A DNA stretch of 64,000 bases from Phocoena phocoena (taxonomy: Eukaryota > Chordata > Mammalia > Artiodactyla > Phocoenidae), in NCBI RefSeq assembly GCF_963924675.1, contig NC_089232.1:54209229-54273228 (forward strand), written 5' to 3'. Positions within the stretch are counted from its first letter, which is position 1. Each line of letters starts with the position of its first letter. Under the pieces are notes generated by a model that searched no databases, was not told the DNA's origin, and saw only the letters and a program-made list of their open reading frames with translations. Positions 46,505 through 57,848 of this stretch are shown here, piece after piece. Position numbers and translations under genes: made by a program.

Positions 46505-47080
46505 GGAAAACACAGAGGGGCCTAAAAAGATAGGAAAGAAGCTGCACCGCGACCTCAGCTAGAGGAAAACGAGGTCTGTGTAATCCAGGCCATAAGACAT
46601 TGTGGCGTTGACCCTGATGGCTTCCTCCTGGGAACATTCCTTTTATAAAGCGACTCGGGCATCATGAACTCTCGCTAGAAAAAATTATGGTTAGAACTAC
46701 GTGGGGATGGGATCTCCAACGCCGGAGACCCTTGATAAAAGCAATCCCCAGTTTCTGAAAGGAGACACAGTGGCGTGGATATTCTAAAAACAAAGGGTCA
46801 CTGGATTTTCTGTTTTATTTTGAGCGTCACCGTGACTTGAGTGGGGGAGGGAGTGAGGAGTGTAACAGTCCTAATTTACTTTCTCGTCAGGCTAATGTGA
46901 GAATGAGGCTGCGGAGCTTTAGCATTACGCAACCAGCATGCTGGGAGATGCCCTAGAAATGTGCTGGGGGCTAGGAGAAGGTCAGCCGCGTCCTTATTAC
47001 TTTCTTCCTGTAGTTGATCCACAAAAGGAAAACAAAGAGTTGATTTTTAATTTGATGAAAACAAAAACCGCTTTACTTTT
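46505..47080. other. No gene; no repeat family recognised
   Basis: Retains scattered CpGs to about 46,720, then ordinary composition. Confidence 0.45.
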
Positions 47081-47084
47081 GGAC

Positions 47085-47475
47085 TAGTTGGTTTTTGCTG
47101 CGTTGTAAAACCACCTCAAAATCTCAGTAGCTGAGGACAACGTACATTTATTTTTCTTGTGAATAGGTCTGCAAGGCAGCCTTGGTCTGATCCCAACTGG
47201 TCTCACCTGGGCTGGCTGAGCTAGGCTAGACTCCAGGCTGACACAGGTCTGCTCCTCTTATTTCCATTTCCAGACCCAGGATGGAAGGCGAATGGCTATC
47301 TGAGGCATGCTCCTCTCCTGGCATAGGGTGGTCAGTTCAAGAGGCCAAGTCAGAATAGACAAACACGTTTGAGCCTCTGTTTGTGTCCTGTCAGCTAATA
47401 TTCCATTGGGTAAGGCAAGTCCAACATCACCTGTGGGAGGAGGGGAGGGGGATAAACTCTACTCTCCTAAACTGA
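47085..47475 (+). mobile_element. Old interspersed repeat, LTR/DNA type not resolved
   Basis: 'tttttgctgcgttgtaaaaccacctcaaaatctcagtagctgaggacaac' starts like a common repeat ('...gctgcataacaaaccaccccaaaacttagtggc...'). The rest keeps the order weakly. Confidence 0.55.
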
Positions 47476-47479
47476 TCCA

Positions 47480-48425
47480 CACCAGAATTTAACCAGTGAG
47501 TCATTGTCTGCTCACTGGAGACACCTGCTTCTTGTGAGAGAACTGCAAAGTGAGGATGGCCAAGATAATCCTTATGCAGTATTGGTGGTTTCCAACATGA
47601 ATTCAATATTGCCTAATAGACACTTCAATTTCCTTTTCACTTCTATCCCTATCTCCTTTTATGCCTTACACTATGACATTCAGTGTTCATAATGGACAAG
47701 GGACACAGTACCCTTGTGCGTGTCTTGTCTACTTGTGACATTATGTTGTTCTGTCTCATGACAGGCTTTCCTTAAAACTCCCTGTGCCAGAACGGCAAGG
47801 ACTTACCCATGCAAGTGTCACCTGTGGAATGAAAACAACAAGGAGAGGTTCTTGGAGGAGGCAGCATAATAGGTCGAGAAGAACCTGGGTTTCTAGTCCT
47901 GATTTTGCCAGTATTGTGATTTGGAAGGTCAGCAGAAGCCAACAACCAGGTGCCTTTAAATTAGCCTTACTGAGTAGCTTGGACTTTTAATCCTGCACGC
48001 TGGTACAACAGGGTTAGATCAGAGTTTTTGAAAAACCTTTTTGGCAGCAGTGTGGAGGGTGGATTGAAGGAGAAAAATTGGATTGGAGGGAAGGAGATAA
48101 GTTAGGATATAGTCCAGGTGAAAGGTGATGAGGACATTGACCAGGAATAACGCACTGAAGATGGAAAAAGGGGATGAAGAAAGAGCCTTTAGAAGCAGAA
48201 CTGACAGGAAGGACTTCAAGGCAATTAAACATAAAGAGAAAGGGAAAGAGAAAGGAAATGGGAGTCTAAGATGAATCTAGGGTCCAGAGTCTATCGCACA
48301 AATAGAGTTAAATATTATGTCTCAAAATCTTTGTTACAGCTGCATAAATGTATGTATGTATGGGTTGGCAGTCTTTGTAAAATGTATCTCTTTCCAGGGC
48401 TGGTAAAAAAAAAATATTAAAAATG
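47480..48425. other. No gene; possible MIR trace
   Basis: 47,860-47,925 ('aacctgggtttctagtcctgattttgccag') resembles MIR plus strand. Otherwise unassigned. Confidence 0.4.
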
Positions 48426-48432
48426 GAGTATA

Positions 48433-48690
48433 TCAGTGTTTCTCAAACTTAAGTCATTTACATATCACATTCAGAATTTCTGCCATATTCAAATAATACC
48501 TGCACCATTAATTGCTTACTATTGTTCTTAAGTGAAGTCACTTTTTTACACAAATAGTTACTGCAGGCTCATCCTTAAAAAACATAAAATGAAATCATGA
48601 TTGTGATTTTCCAGTTATGTTTTTTATACATACATTTGTTTCAATAACAAATACAAGGCCATTAGAAAAGTTTAATCTATCGGTATACTA
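48433..48690. mobile_element. Possible hAT-type nonautonomous element
   Basis: 'cagtgtttctcaaacttaagtc' looks like a hAT terminal repeat and the sequence after it is AT-rich without genes. The other end was not found. Confidence 0.35.
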
Positions 48691-48699
48691 CCTATTTCC

Positions 48700-49240
48700 C
48701 TTATAATACTTATTTCCCATGCCTTCAGTTGTGGGCAGGCTAGACTGAGGGAACCCTTGGCCTGCGTGAGAACGGAAGCCACTAGGCTTGTACATAGTTT
48801 GCTTTCTTTGCCCTCCTCTTGGTTCCCATTCAGATTGTATCATCGTCCACTCCTGGATGGCAGGTCTGACCTTTGCATCCATTGTTGGCAAGGCCTGGCC
48901 CTGCAGGCAGTGACCTTTAACGGATCTGGGCTGGAGGTTGTCATCCAAACAAATGGGGGTTGACCTGGAATGTCTTTTTAACTCAGTGCCTCACTTCCCA
49001 AGCTTCTGAAGGCTGCTGTAAGAGCAGCCAAACTAGATGAGCTGGGTCCCTGGAATTCTGCAGCCAAGAGTGCAAATGGAGCCTTGGGATGTCCCTTTGC
49101 TTCTCCAGTGCTCTCGGTGATGAATTCCCAGGGGCCACACATGCAGGTCTGAATGGGGAGGGCCGCAACTTGATCTTCTTTTGTTTACATTTGATGTATA
49201 AAGATCTCTATAGATGGTTGTCAAGGTAGAGTGGAATTAA
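48700..49240. other. No gene; no repeat family recognised
   Basis: Frames of 61-86 codons on both strands without motifs. Confidence 0.45.
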
Positions 49241-49244
49241 TTCT

Positions 49245-49345
49245 GTACTAACGGGTTGGATGACATGAGTCATGTCACTGAACCTCTCTGAGCCTGTTCC
49301 CTCCTGTGTAAAATGGGGCATTGGGCTGGTGACCTCGAAAGTGTC
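49245..49345 (+). mobile_element. MIR fragment
   Basis: 'gagtcatgtcactgaacctctctgagcctgttccctcctgtgtaaaatgggg'. Confidence 0.85.
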
Positions 49346-49394
49346 TTCATCTAGCATCTTAGTGTGCTCAACAGTTCGGGGACAGTTGTGTTCA

Positions 49395-49870
49395 AGTCCT
49401 TGCCCATTTTTTTTTAAATAGGACTATTTGTTCTAATACATAAAACATTACGGTCACTGTACGTAAATGTTGTATGTGTATTTCATCTTATTGTTTCATC
49501 CTTGTTTCTGTGGAATAAAGAGATTTTTTCTCCCCTGTGGGGATATTTTGACTTAAAAAAAGCCCCAACTGACAATCTTTTCCTGAGGGTTTCTATTTAA
49601 AAAGATCTTCCTTACTCCAAGATTATAAAAATACACACTCAGTTTATCTTTCGAAATTTTAATGGATTCCTTTATTTTATTTCTAATTGTAGATCTTTTA
49701 AAATGTATTTTATATAAGAGGTGAGATGGAGGTTCACCTTTATTTTCTTTTCAAATAGGTACCTCATTTATTGAATAATCTATCCTTTTCACACAGATTT
49801 GAAATACATCATCTTTATGAAATTTTTTTTAATTTTCAAGTATATATGCTATATACTTATAGTAGTAAAA
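49395..49870 (-). mobile_element. L1M fragment, ORF2 region
   Basis: 'gtacctcatttattgaataatctatccttttcacacagatttgaaatacatcatctttatg' is antisense L1M. Upstream text (aggactatttgttctaatac...) is diverged but consistent. Confidence 0.6.
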
Positions 49871-49879
49871 GCTATTGCC

Positions 49880-50830
49880 AATTCTTCTATGGCATATTTT
49901 AACTCTTGTAACTAATGGAATTATTATTTTTATTTATTTATATTTTAAAACTATAGCAACAATATTTACTCCCAACCTCACTGCAGCCATTTTAAAGCAT
50001 TTAAAAACTTAACCAGAAATGGTCACTCTAATGAGTGTCAATATATAAAAGCTCTCAAAGGAGCAGACTTCCCTTTTCTGTCATGGTAATTAGTAGTGGT
50101 AATCATAGCAATTAGTAGAAATAAGATAGGAATCATAACTGTAAGGAACTAAGTTTGTATGATTTTGGAGAAAGTAGGACTAGGACCTAGGGAGGTTATT
50201 CCAGAGACCAGGGTTTCTGTGCAAAACTAGAAAGTTAGAGACATTTTCCCCCCAGGGTGCCCCCTCCCCACTCCAAGTACCCACTGTTCTCTGCTCCTCT
50301 CTACCTCACTTCATCTCTTAGAATCTCCTCTCAGCTCTTCATTCACACTGAGGTGTTGATGACTGGTTCCTAGCCAACACAGCTATTCCCACTAGAGCGT
50401 GAGGTATGTGGAAATTAACTTGTGACCAATAATAGAATGCTGAAGTTTGAGGCACTTTACTAATAATTCTAAGTTGACTCAATGTTCCCACGGAAATGAG
50501 TGCACCTGATCTTATTTGCATACTTCTTTTGTGAGAGAGAAAAAGTTGTGTTGGTAATTGTCTGGACCTCTTTGTCACAGTCCGTGGGGATATAATGATG
50601 TGCCATTAATAGCTGAGGCCACTTCAAGTTGCCATATGAGGTGAGTTCAGCTTATATGGCTGCTTTCATTTTCTTTTTAATGTCATCCAGGGATAAATTT
50701 TTAATAAGTTCATCAAATCTCTATTTCAAGGGAGGAAGTACGATACTGGAAACATACTTGTTACTAAAGTTACAAAAATTATCATTACATAATGAAAGAC
50801 ATAAAGCAGTGACACAAATGAAATGCATGC
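49880..50830. other. No gene; no repeat family recognised
   Basis: AT-rich at the left. A minus-strand 79-codon frame (50,339-50,578) has no motif. Confidence 0.45.
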
Positions 50831-50831
50831 T

Positions 50832-50885
50832 ACTATTATTCACACTGGTTCTCAGTAAATACTGTTGAATGAATGAATAAATGAA
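50832..50885 (+). mobile_element. L2 terminal fragment
   Basis: 'ttcacactggttctcagtaaatactgttgaatgaatgaataaatg' is the last bases of an L2-type end. Confidence 0.55.
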
Positions 50886-51439
50886 TATTTTAAACCTACT
50901 AAAATCTGTGTTTATTTGGCTAATAAATGAAATAGGGCTTGTTGATACTTTTCTGAAATATTTACTCACTTTTAATCAAATCTGTGGTACAAAAACAGTA
51001 CTTTCAGAAAATGTTTTTCGAAATAGAGTTTAAGATTTTTTTAAGTTATTTTAATATATTTTTCATCATAAAAATATCGATTTTTAGGAGCAGAACAAAA
51101 GTCCTAATTGATGAAATGAGACACACAGAACAAGAGCATGGTAATGTTCTAGGGTATAAAGAAGTGGCAACTGTCTTCTAAATATTGTATAGGATCCCTG
51201 GCTTCAGGAATATCTTACCTTACTATGTAAAATACTTCTATGAATACCTTATCTACTTGAGACAGATTTTCAGTAGTGTTTGCCTTATTTCTTTGCCTAC
51301 TCCCCTGAAGTTATTTTGTTTGTTAAATAAAACAAAACTGGGTTCTCTGATAGAAGTAAGTTTTTGTCATCCAAAGTGAGGAAAATGTGTGAGAAACAAA
51401 AATTTGAGAATTGGGATTCTTATGCTAATGTTCCCACTG

Positions 51440-51441
<2 letters not shown>

Positions 51442-51491
<50 letters not shown>
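51442..51491. repeat. (AC)25 microsatellite
   Basis: 25 uninterrupted AC units. Likely polymorphic. Confidence 0.98.
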
Positions 51492-51493
<2 letters not shown>

Positions 51494-51494
51494 T

Positions 51495-52670
51495 TCAGAG
51501 CCTTAAACTAGAGGAAGGAGGCCCCAAGAGTAAAACTGAGGCAATAGCCAACAGGCTGAACCTCTGAAACCACACCCTGTAGGCAGCACCCCACCCCTCG
51601 TCCACTTGCAGTCAGCCCTGCTGCTCTGTCTTTTATGTTCCATGTGTCATTCCTGATTGCTGGAAGGAAAGTGGAGTTGGGACCATTATTGGGAGCCAGT
51701 GACCAGATGGGCTGCTTTTGCCAATTGAATAGAATATAGACAACACCCCCTCCTCAGCCTGCCATCAAAGAGGAGGATAATTGAGGTCTCCCTGGCCCAC
51801 GGGAGACATCTAGTATTCACCTCAGGGTCCCTTCCAGGGGGTTCATTGACTTGGGATTTCAGTTCCTACTCCCCAAACAGTTTTCCGGGCAACAAAAGGT
51901 TTTTCAGTCCTTTTAAATTCATCTCAGGATGCAAACTATGCAGAGCAGTCAGGATAGAAACCACGTGAGCAACAAATAACAAAGCACTGATTGCATCTAG
52001 TGGGCATAGGGTTTCAGTGACTTCATGTTGGCTGACTATAGGCAAACACTTGGTGTGCTGTGTGTGCCAGGGAGAACCATGATGCAATCATCCCCTCCCC
52101 TTGATGTAAGGGGGAGGGCCAGGGTCAGAAGGGGTGTGTGTGTGTGTGTGTGTGTTTACTAAGAGATCAGACTACAGAGATTTCAGTCAATGGTAAAGCC
52201 AAAGGGTCTAGTTTTGCACTCCTAACTCAGGCAGAGCTTTTGTTGGTCAGTGATTAACTGTGGCATTTTCCCCAATGTGAGTGGACTTTCTTTTTTCCCT
52301 TTCTGCAGATGAATTTTGAGATGTTCTTCTCTCCTAGGCCTGACAGAAGTTGCTGCATGACAAGGAAGTCTGATTTCAGGAACGATCTATTTCTCCTCCA
52401 CCCTCATTCAACTTGTCTTGCTGCCCTAAAGAAAGAAAGCTCCACAGCCCACCAGGGGAAGCATAGTGTATGCCCAGAATGAGAAGAGTCTTTAGGGGCA
52501 ACTTGAAGCCGTGGCTCCTTGCTCCTTGCTCTCCCAAAGCTGGGAACACATTTTACCTATGAGGGCAGAAAACAATCATAATTCTCCATCTCTGTAGAGG
52601 GACAGCAACACACACTCTCCAATCAACAAGGAATCTATGAACGTCTGAATTTTCTTTGAGTCTGATGAAA
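51495..52670. other. No gene; (TG)n at 52,133-52,155
   Basis: Apart from about 11 TG units, no repeat or gene recognised. Confidence 0.45.
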
Positions 52671-52676
52671 TGAGTT

Positions 52677-53046
52677 TGATGGGGTTCAGGACACACTACC
52701 CCAAAACATGGTAAGGGGCATTTTTATATCCAAAGACAGAGGGACACAGAGAAAAATCTAAATGAACAGGACTTGCTAAGTTTCCCATAGTTTACTACTC
52801 TTAGCTCACACCCTTTTGTCCCATCACATTTTCCCACAACTTTCCACTTTTCATCAGACCTAGCCTAAAAATGCTCAGGTTTCACCATTCTTTGGGTCTT
52901 TTTTTCCTTATGAAAACTCTTATGTCATGTAAATTTATATTAAATAAATGTCTATGCTTTTATCTTGTTAAAATGTCTTTTGTTTCAGAGCCCCAGCCAA
53001 GAACCTAGAAGGGTAGGATGAAAAAAATTTTTTTTCATCCCTTACA
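52677..53046 (+). mobile_element. Solo LTR with 4-bp TSD
   Basis: 370 bp starting TGATGG and ending TTACA, flanked by agtt at 52,673-52,676 and 53,047-53,050. Poly(A) signal aataaa at 52,943-52,948, followed by 'gtctatgcttttatcttgttaaaatgtcttttg' as R/U5. The TG...CA ends and 4-bp TSD suggest an ERV1-class LTR. Family not named. Confidence 0.72.
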
Positions 53047-53099
53047 AGTTGTTAGAGCAATAAGCACTGCTAATTTTATATAGGTACTTGAGTGACAAA

Positions 53100-53845
53100 C
53101 TACTGTGATTTCCATGGTATATTCCCAGCAAAATTACCAAAAAGAAGATAAACATAAACCTCTAGACAATGAGAAAAGCCTTAGATGATGGCTTGGGATT
53201 ACTGGGTGGAGGAATACAAAAATATCCAGCAGGCAACAAGGTAAAATTCACAATGTCTAGGACCCAATCAAAGATTTCCAGGCACACAGAGAAGCCAAAA
53301 AACATGACCCATAAAAAGGAAAATAATCAATCAAAACTGATCCAGACTGACACAGATATTAGAGTTAGCAGAGAAGGACCTTGAAACAGTTATTGTAATT
53401 GTATTCCGCATATTCAAAAAATTAAGGGAAGAAAGAGAAGATATTTTTAAAAATCCAAATCAAACTTCTAGCTGTGTCATCTGATATGAAAAATAAACTG
53501 GATGGGAATAACAGCAGATTATTAGACATTACAGAAGAAATATTACTGAACTTGAAGATATAGTCAAAAAATGAAAAATATATATCCAAAAAGAAATATA
53601 TAGAGAATAAAAATAAATACATAAAAAGAGCATCAGTGAACTTTGGGACAACTTTGAGCAGCCTAATATATGTATAATTACAGTCCCTGAAAGGGGGGAG
53701 GACGAAAAACCTATTTGAAGGAATGATGGCCGAAAATTTTCCAATTTGATAAAAACTACAAGTCCACCAGTCCAAGAAACCCAGTAAATCCCAAATACAA
53801 GAAAAATGAAAACTACACTCAGAACCTTTAAGGATTGAGTGAATA
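53100..53845 (+). pseudogene. HAL1 / L1M ORF1 remnant
   Basis: Decayed relic of the L1 RNA-binding protein ORF1p (chaperone of the L1 RNA). Recognised by 'ggatgggaataacagcagatta', 'acattacagaagaaatattactgaacttgaaga', 'gcatcagtgaactttgggacaact', 'gccgaaaattttccaatttgat' in the L1M/HAL1 order. Many stops. The antisense open frame of 142 codons (53,850-53,422) is a by-product. No ORF2 follows directly, which fits HAL1 (half-L1, ORF1 only). Confidence 0.72.
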
Positions 53846-54149
53846 TACATTTATTTACTCTATATATGTAAAACGGGACATGAATTTAAAATAAAATAAA
53901 ATGAAATAATCTGTCCTCTACTAGCAGAGAAGTCCTTAGAGGCCCCTGACTATCTTCATGGGTATTGTGGAGGAGTCAAGAAAGTGCACAACTGTTCCTG
54001 TCCTCAAGTAGGTTTTAAGCTACCTGGGCATACTAATGTAGGATACACTACACAATATCCATCCACAATATCCATCCTCCCTCCTTCCATTGCTGGCAGA
54101 ACCCCAGTTGTGCCCAAATATCCACCTCTTTTCCACATGAGTCCAGAAG

Positions 54150-54640
54150 GAAAGACTCTATCCTTGATCCAGGAATGAATCTTGATTGATTTAACTCAGT
54201 CGTGAGGTTCTCATTCCCCTTGACAGTAATTGACATGAGGGTAACTATCTGACCCAGTTCTGACCAAGAGATATGGGGGTAAATGTGCTGGAGGATTTCA
54301 GAGAAAGATTCTTGGCTTCCAAAAGAGCCAAAAAGAAGAGACAAACTCTTCTTCCTTTGGACATGGATGTGCCTGATGCCTGGAACTTCTGTACTCAATT
54401 TTTGACTAAGCAAGGACCAGCCTGATGTCAGAGCCAATATCCTGAGGATGACAGGACGGTGAAAAGAATTTGGATCTTTGATGATATTGTTGAGCTGCTG
54501 AATTAACCAGTCCCGAAGCTCCCATACCAGTGAATTTTTTCTTGTATGAAGTAATACATTTCCTTATTGTTTAAACTAATTTGAATTCAGTTTTTTGTTC
54601 TTTGCAGCCCAAAATATTCTACCAGCAATAATTAAATAAG
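54150..54640 (+). mobile_element. MaLR-like LTR
   Basis: 'gaaaagaatttggatctttgatgatattgttgagctgctgaattaaccagtcccgaagctccc', 'aatacatttccttattgtttaaactaatttgaattcag', 'cttgcagcc'-like end. Same family as 40,900-41,330. Confidence 0.6.
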
Positions 54641-54696
54641 TACCTAACTAATTCTATCACCATGGGCAGATAACTGTTCTCTAGACCTCACTTTTC

Positions 54697-54735
54697 TCCC
54701 ATGGAAAGTAAAGAACTTCCATGGAAAGTAAAGAA
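54697..54735 (+). repeat. Short tandem duplication
   Basis: 'ccatggaaagtaaagaa' is repeated after 20 bp, both times in the same orientation. Confidence 0.9.
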
Positions 54736-55145
54736 TATGTACAAAACAAATTCTACAGTCCCTTTTAGCCCTGACCAATTTACCTTATATGTAACCGATT
54801 ATTCCAGGCAGTCAGTAATAATCATGTGTGTGATTCGGAAAAGAAGCTCTATGATTCAGCAATTTATCTTCTAGGGGTATAACCAAGAGAAATTAGTGTA
54901 TATGTCCACCAAAAGACATATATAAGAATATGCATATATATTATGAATACATAGTATCCAAAATCTGGAAACAACCCTGTATTAGCCAGAGTTCTCCAGA
55001 GAAACAACCAATAGGACATATACATACATATATTAAGAAATTTATTTCAAGAAATTGGATAATGCAACTGTGGAGGCTGACATGTCCGAAATCTGTAGGG
55101 CAGGTCAGCAGGTTGGAAACTCAGGCAGGAGTCAACACTGCAGTC

Positions 55146-55180
55146 TTTTTTTTTGGCTGAGCCACGCACCAGGGAATTCC
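55146..55180 (-). mobile_element. Micro-SINE (35 bp) with TSD
   Basis: Reverse complement: 'ggaattccctggtg' (SINE 5' end) joined to 'cgtggctcagcc' (3'-end-like) and A9. TSD caacac[t/g]gcagtc at 55,133-55,145 and 55,181-55,193. The whole middle of the SINE is missing. Confidence 0.85.
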
Positions 55181-55425
55181 CAACACGGCAGTCTTTAGGC
55201 AGAACTTTTTTTCTGGGAAACTTCAGTTTTTTGCTCTTTAGGGCTTCAACTGACTGGGTAAGGCCTTTCCCACATTATCAAGGGCAATCTCCTTTACTTA
55301 AATCAACTGAGTGTAGATGTTACGACATGCGCACATTACCTTTACAGTAACACCTAGATTAGTGTTTGATTACATAACTGCGTACTATAGCCTAGTCAAG
55401 TTCACACATAAAACTAACCATCACA

Positions 55426-55593
55426 GGGCTTCCCTGGTGGCGCAGTGGTTGGGAGTCCGCCTGCCGATGCAGGGGACGCGGGTTCGTGCCCCGGTCTGGG
55501 AGGATCCCGCATGCCGCGGAGCGGCTGGGCCCGTGGGCCATGGCCGCTGGGCCTGTGCGTCCGGAGCCTGTCCTCCGCAACGGGAGAGGCCAC
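55426..55593 (+). mobile_element. CHR-type SINE, short cetacean form, without A-tail
   Basis: Perfect 13-bp TSD (actaaccatcaca) at 55,413-55,425 and 55,594-55,606. The body stops at 'gagaggccac', about 25 bp before the normal end 'gaggcccgcgtaccgc', and there is no poly(A). Confidence 0.95.
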
Positions 55594-55999
55594 ACTAACC
55601 ATCACAAACCCAACATTCATCCACAGGAAAATGGATAAATAAATTGTGGTACGTTCATACAAAGGAATACTACATTGCAATAAAAATAATAAAATGCTGT
55701 TAAATGACAATATAGATGAGTATCATAGACAAATATCACAGGGCGAAGAAGCCAGATACAAAACTACATACTATATTATCCATTTATATAAATATTAAGA
55801 ACAGACAAATTAACAGATGGTAATAGAAGTCTAATGAGGATTATGGACTGGTAAAAGGCACAAGGGAAACTTCTGAGTGCTAGAAACCTTTGATATCTTG
55901 ATCTGATGGCCATACAGGTAATACACAAAAATTTATTGAACTGTACAGTAAAATTTATTACAGATTAACACTTAAAATATAATCTATCAAAAAAACTAA

Positions 56000-56240
56000 A
56001 GAAAGAGTGCCACAGGAATCTAGAGGTGGGAGGGACCATTCTGATCTAAAATGACAATGGGAAGGCTTCACGGAGACTGTGGGCTTGAGCTGGCCTTTGA
56101 AGGGTGAGTGGAATCTGAGAGACAAAGAGGAGAATCAAAGTTATGGCAGAGGAAATGTATAAGGCATGGCCAAGGGATGATTTCTTTTTCCCATTTAGGA
56201 TGTCACTTTCACCCAGGAAACATAATGAAATAAATACAGT
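56000..56240. other. No gene; no repeat family recognised
   Basis: Unassigned. Confidence 0.45.
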
Positions 56241-56244
56241 ACAT

Positions 56245-56460
56245 CAGAAGCAATGTAGAGTAGCAGTTATGAGCATAGCCTTTGGGGTCAGAGATCTGTG
56301 GATTTGAATCCTGGCTCTGATGCTTTCTGGTTTGAATGAGTGTTTTGGACTGGCTTTCTCACCTGTGAAGTACGTACTTGTGGAGAGATTTAAACACAAA
56401 AATATGTGTGATGTGCTTAGCACAGTGCTTGCACACAGAGTAAGCCCTCAATAAATGGAA
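56245..56460 (+). mobile_element. MIR
   Basis: 'agtagcagttatgagcatagcctttggggtcagagatctgtggatttgaatcctggctctg', 'cttagcacagtgcttgcacacagagtaagccctcaataaatgg'. Confidence 0.92.
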
Positions 56461-56464
56461 GTCA

Positions 56465-56970
56465 TTACTACTAGTAGTACTTCTATAACTGCCAGTCTGG
56501 GCCATCTGGTCACCTTCACTTGAGAGTGGTACTGTCCAAGGGAAGAGGAATGGCCAAATGATCTCTTTGGGTCCTTTCAAGCCCTCAAATCTATAAAAAC
56601 TAACAAAACCCAAATGACCAAATCAGAGCAGACAAATGACTGAGGTTGTATTCTTTCAAGCCATATTGATATCATTTCCCCTTCATAGTCTAGTCCTTGG
56701 TCATTGCTAACTATACTCCTTGACCATGCCAGCATACACCTCTGTCCTGGATAGGAAGACGTAGGATAGCCTAGGCTCTAAATGATCTTACATGTTGGTG
56801 GTCACACACACATTCACACAGAATCCTGAAGAATGTATAAAAGTCCTTTACTTTGGGTGTTCACCATACATAATCTCTTTCGAGACCACAAGGAGAGTTA
56901 GCGATGTAGGAGCATTCACCTGTTTTTCCTCAGTAATAACCTTCAACCTTCCCACACCCTGCCACCTAAT
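56465..56970. other. No gene; no repeat family recognised
   Basis: Unassigned, includes short AC-rich run at 56,800-56,818. Confidence 0.45.
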
Positions 56971-56974
56971 TGGT

Positions 56975-57680
56975 TTTTTTTTTTTTTAAGTTGAGGCAAA
57001 ATTTACATGACATAAAATTAGTCATTTTAAAGTGCAAAATTGGGCTTCCCTGGTGGCACAGTGGTTAAGAATCTGCCTGCCAATACAGGGGACATGGGTT
57101 CGAACCCTGGTCTGGGGAAGATGCCACATGCTGAAGAGTAACTGAGCCCGGGTGCCACAACTACTGAGCCTGCGCTATAGAGCCCGTGAGCCACAACTAC
57201 TGAGCCCATGAGCCACAACTACTGGAACCTGCGCACCTAGAGCCCATGCTCTGCAGCAAGAGAAGACGCCGCAATGAGAAGCCCACGCACCGCAACGAAG
57301 AGTAGCCCCCGCTCGCCGCAACTAGAGAAAGCCTGCGCACAGCAATGAAGACCCAATGCAGCCAAAAAATAAATAAATTCTGAAAAAATAAAAAAATAAA
57401 ATAAAAATAGTAAAGTGCAAAATTCAGTGGTACCCAGTACTACATGCTGCTGTGCCACCACCACCTCTGTCTTGTTCCAAAGCATTTCAAGGCCCTAAGG
57501 AAAACTCTGTACCCATTAAGCAGTCACTCCCTATTCCCTCCTTCTTCCAGCCTCTGACAACCACTAATTTACTTTTTGACTCTATGAATTTACCAATTCT
57601 GAACATTTCATATAAACGAAATCATACATACGTGACCTGACACTTAGTTTTTTTGCACTGGTTTCCTTAGTGCTGTTTAA
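56975..57680 (-). mobile_element. L1M 3' end, split by a SINE
   Basis: 'aagttgaggcaaaatttacatgacataaaattagtcattttaaagtgcaaaatt' and, after the SINE, 'cagtggtacccagtactac...accaccacctctgtc...cctctgacaaccactaatttac...catttcatataaacgaaatcatac' are one antisense L1M 3' UTR. Confidence 0.92.
57042..57410 (+). mobile_element. CHR-type SINE (long form), nested in L1M
   Basis: Perfect 14-bp TSD (taaagtgcaaaatt) at 57,028-57,041 and 57,411-57,424. 369 bp, with three 'gagccacaactactg'-type units; tail is AAAT/AAAAT-rich. Confidence 0.97.
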
Positions 57681-57848
57681 AAGTCTGCTCCCTCGTGATT
57701 GGCAGAGGAAACTTTTTCACGCTTGAACTGCTTACATCTTCTTCCTCCTCAACAGCCCATGAGTCTTTTTACCTCTTTGCTCTCACGTCCGGGGTCTTAG
57801 TTCTTGTTAGGCTATCTACCCTTCAATCCACACAGATTCACGCTAGAG

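Larger units (their letters stand above)
54978..55606 (+). mobile_element. ERVL solo LTR (MLT2B-like)
   Basis: Begins 'tgtattagccagagttctccagagaaacaacc' and ends '...aaaactaaccatcaca'. A perfect 5-bp TSD (aaccc) at 54,973-54,977 and 55,607-55,611 fits ERVL integration. No internal viral genes remain, so it is a recombination product of an old provirus. It hosts a 35-bp SINE remnant and a 168-bp SINE. Confidence 0.88.
54830..55995 (+). mobile_element. L1M 3' part, split by a solo LTR
   Basis: Left part '...aaaatctggaaacaaccc' (to 54,977) and right part 'aacattcatccacaggaaaatggataaataaattgtgg' (from 55,612) are continuous in L1. The 3' end runs to about 55,995. The 628-bp gap is the LTR with its SINEs. 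Confidence 0.9.

Noticed and set aside
53422..53850. Minus-strand frame of 142 codons rich in Phe/Ser
   Set aside because: Antisense of an L1/HAL1 ORF1 remnant, which is A-rich and so leaves few stops on the other strand.
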